Source of the DNA: Nitrosopumilales archaeon UBA218
Lineage (GTDB): Archaea > Thermoproteota > Nitrososphaeria > Nitrososphaerales > Nitrosopumilaceae
Assembly: GCA_002499525.1 (NCBI GenBank)
Contig: DAMC01000080.1
Span: 13,392 to 27,753 of the forward strand
Direction: 5' to 3'
DNA: 14,362 nucleotides
Positions within the stretch are counted from its first letter, which is position 1; every line of letters begins with the position of its first letter. This document shows positions 13,249 to 14,362 of this stretch, in pieces. The position numbers and the translations under genes were made by a program. The notes under the pieces were generated by a model. The model had not been told where the DNA came from. It worked only from the letters and a program-made list of their open reading frames with translations, and made no database searches.

Positions 13249-14362
13249 TTGTTTGATAATTTATTAGCTTCTGTCGTCTGCAATCCCCAAAGTTCCACGA
13301 AACCGGTAGCTTTTCTCTGATCAAAAGCTGATCCTTTTCCGTAAGTCGCAATGTCATGACTGTATAAAGAGTACTTGGATTTTCTTCCAACCACTCGGAA
13401 GCTTCCTTTATACAGTTTTAGCTTAACAGTTCCAGTCACAACTTTCTGCGACTGGTCAATGAACTTGTCCAAATCACGTTTTAGTGGATCTTGCCATAAT
13501 CCAGAATAAGCAAGCCATGTCCACTCTTGGTCAACGAGTGCTTTGAATTTATTTTGGTGTTTTGTATGTACCATTTTTTCAAGGTCAGAATGAGCCTCAA
13601 TCAGACACAACGCAGCAGGAGTCTCATACACTTCACGGGACTTGATTCCAACTACCCTGTCTTCTATATGGTCTACAATTCCTACACCACATGAACCTGC
13701 AACGTTGTTAACATATTCGATTAATTTTATTGGAGATAACCTCTTCCTATCGACTGAGACCGGAACCCCTTCCTCAAATTCAATCTCTAGATATCTTGGC
13801 TTGTCTGGAAGATTCTTTGTCTTTACCCAAATGAATGCATCCGCTGGGGGTTCGTTGAATGGATCCTCTAGATTCCCACCTTCTATTGCTCTTCCCCAAA
13901 GATTCTGATCAATTGAAAACTTTTTTGATACAGAATCGATTGGAATCCCGTGTTTATTTGCAAATTCTAACTCTGTTGTTCTATCCAAATTTAAGTCTCT
14001 AATCGGTGCAATGATTGGGAGATTTGAACCGGAACCAAACGTGACATCGAATCTAACTTGATCATTTCCTTTACCTGTACATCCATGAGCTAATGCATCG
14101 ACTTTCTCTTTTTTTGCTACTTCCAGAACCTTTTGAGCAATTAATGGTCTTGCCAATGATGTTGCTAGACAGTATTTTTTCTGGTAGAGTGCATTTGCCT
14201 TAATTGATGGATGAATAAAATCATCCACGAATTCTTTTTTTGCATCAATATTGTAATGGCGCAAAACTCCAAGGTTTTTTGCCTTTGCAGCAATTTTTTT
14301 CTGGTCACTTCCCTCTCCAACATCCACTGTGACAGTGATGACATCCATACGATGTTTTTCTT
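13242..14362 (-). CDS. argG: Argininosuccinate synthase (5' end outside window)
   Basis: Argininosuccinate synthase joins citrulline and aspartate using ATP, the step before arginine. Family segments visible in the part present include VTVDVGEG, HPSIKANALYQKKYCLATSLARPL with the YxxxYxLATSLARP-type core, AHGCTGKGNDQVRF (citrulline/aspartate site) and SIDQNLWGRAIEGG. The reading frame stays open through the window edge (Glu-Lys-His-Arg before the first Met), and the ATP-binding SGGLDTS loop that begins these proteins should lie just outside. The missing N-terminus, about 30 residues, is thus a window effect and not a truncation. The gene overlaps or nearly meets lysW, and leads the block argG-lysW-argX. 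Confidence 0.95.
   Translation of the reverse strand, partial: EKHRMDVITVTVDVGEGSDQKKIAAKAKNLGVLRHYNIDAKKEFVDDFIHPSIKANALYQKKYCLATSLARPLIAQKVLEVAKKEKVDALAHGCTGKGNDQVRFDVTFGSGSNLPIIAPIRDLNLDRTTELEFANKHGIPIDSVSKKFSIDQNLWGRAIEGGNLEDPFNEPPADAFIWVKTKNLPDKPRYLEIEFEEGVPVSVDRKRLSPIKLIEYVNNVAGSCGVGIVDHIEDRVVGIKSREVYETPAALCLIEAHSDLEKMVHTKHQNKFKALVDQEWTWLAYSGLWQDPLKRDLDKFIDQSQKVVTGTVKLKLYKGSFRVVGRKSKYSLYSHDIATYGKGSAFDQRKATGFVELWGLQTTEANKLSNKR

Noticed and set aside
13242..14348. argG apparently lacking its N-terminal ATP-binding loop
   Set aside because: The frame stays open to the window edge and the residues before the first Met fit the family, so the missing part is outside the window and not deleted.
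1..14362. Search for tRNA/rRNA genes, CRISPR arrays, insertion sequences and attachment sites
   Set aside because: Read by eye, no cloverleaf-like region, regular short spaced repeat array, transposase frame or terminal inverted repeat was found; gene spacing leaves little room for them.

Overview
The window is AT-rich, densely packed archaeal DNA. It most resembles an ammonia-oxidising member of the Nitrososphaerota (Thaumarchaeota), close to Nitrosopumilus. The evidence is a crotonase-family enzyme beside the end of an ADP-forming acyl-CoA synthetase (the arrangement of the thaumarchaeal 3-hydroxypropionate/4-hydroxybutyrate carbon cycle), an archaeal DnaG-type protein, a CTP-type riboflavin kinase fused to a DNA-binding domain, diphthine synthase, and LysW-carrier arginine and lysine biosynthesis. 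No RNA gene, CRISPR array or mobile element was seen.

Left part, + strand (1-3299): the C-terminal end of an acyl-CoA synthetase, a 3-hydroxypropionyl-CoA dehydratase/crotonyl-CoA hydratase, an IscA/ErpA-type Fe-S carrier, dnaG, and the riboflavin kinase/regulator rbkR. Several of these have their own TATA-like box and T-rich end, so they look mostly monocistronic.

Right part, - strand (3296-14362), in transcription order: (a) argG (5' end outside the window), lysW ending in Glu, argX; (b) lysY, lysZ, lysJ and an Lrp/AsnC regulator; (c) homocitrate synthase, a second lysW ending in Gln, lysX, lysK, dphB (with a C-terminal DUF357-like domain), then ribL. Starts and stops overlap or abut almost throughout. 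One small basic ORF (11950-12204, + strand) lies between blocks (a) and (b).

Together the genes encode carrier-protein synthesis of ornithine/arginine and lysine. LysX and ArgX attach alpha-aminoadipate and glutamate to LysW. One shared set (LysZ kinase, LysY reductase, LysJ aminotransferase, LysK hydrolase) then converts the carried amino acids. Homocitrate synthase commits carbon to aminoadipate, and ArgG uses citrulline made from ornithine. Unusually, each ligase has its own LysW gene, and the LysW in the lysine block ends in Gln rather than the Glu whose side-chain carboxyl normally carries the substrate. The homocitrate synthase promoter is flanked by four AGCCG boxes, three of them spaced about three helical turns apart, next to the Lrp gene.
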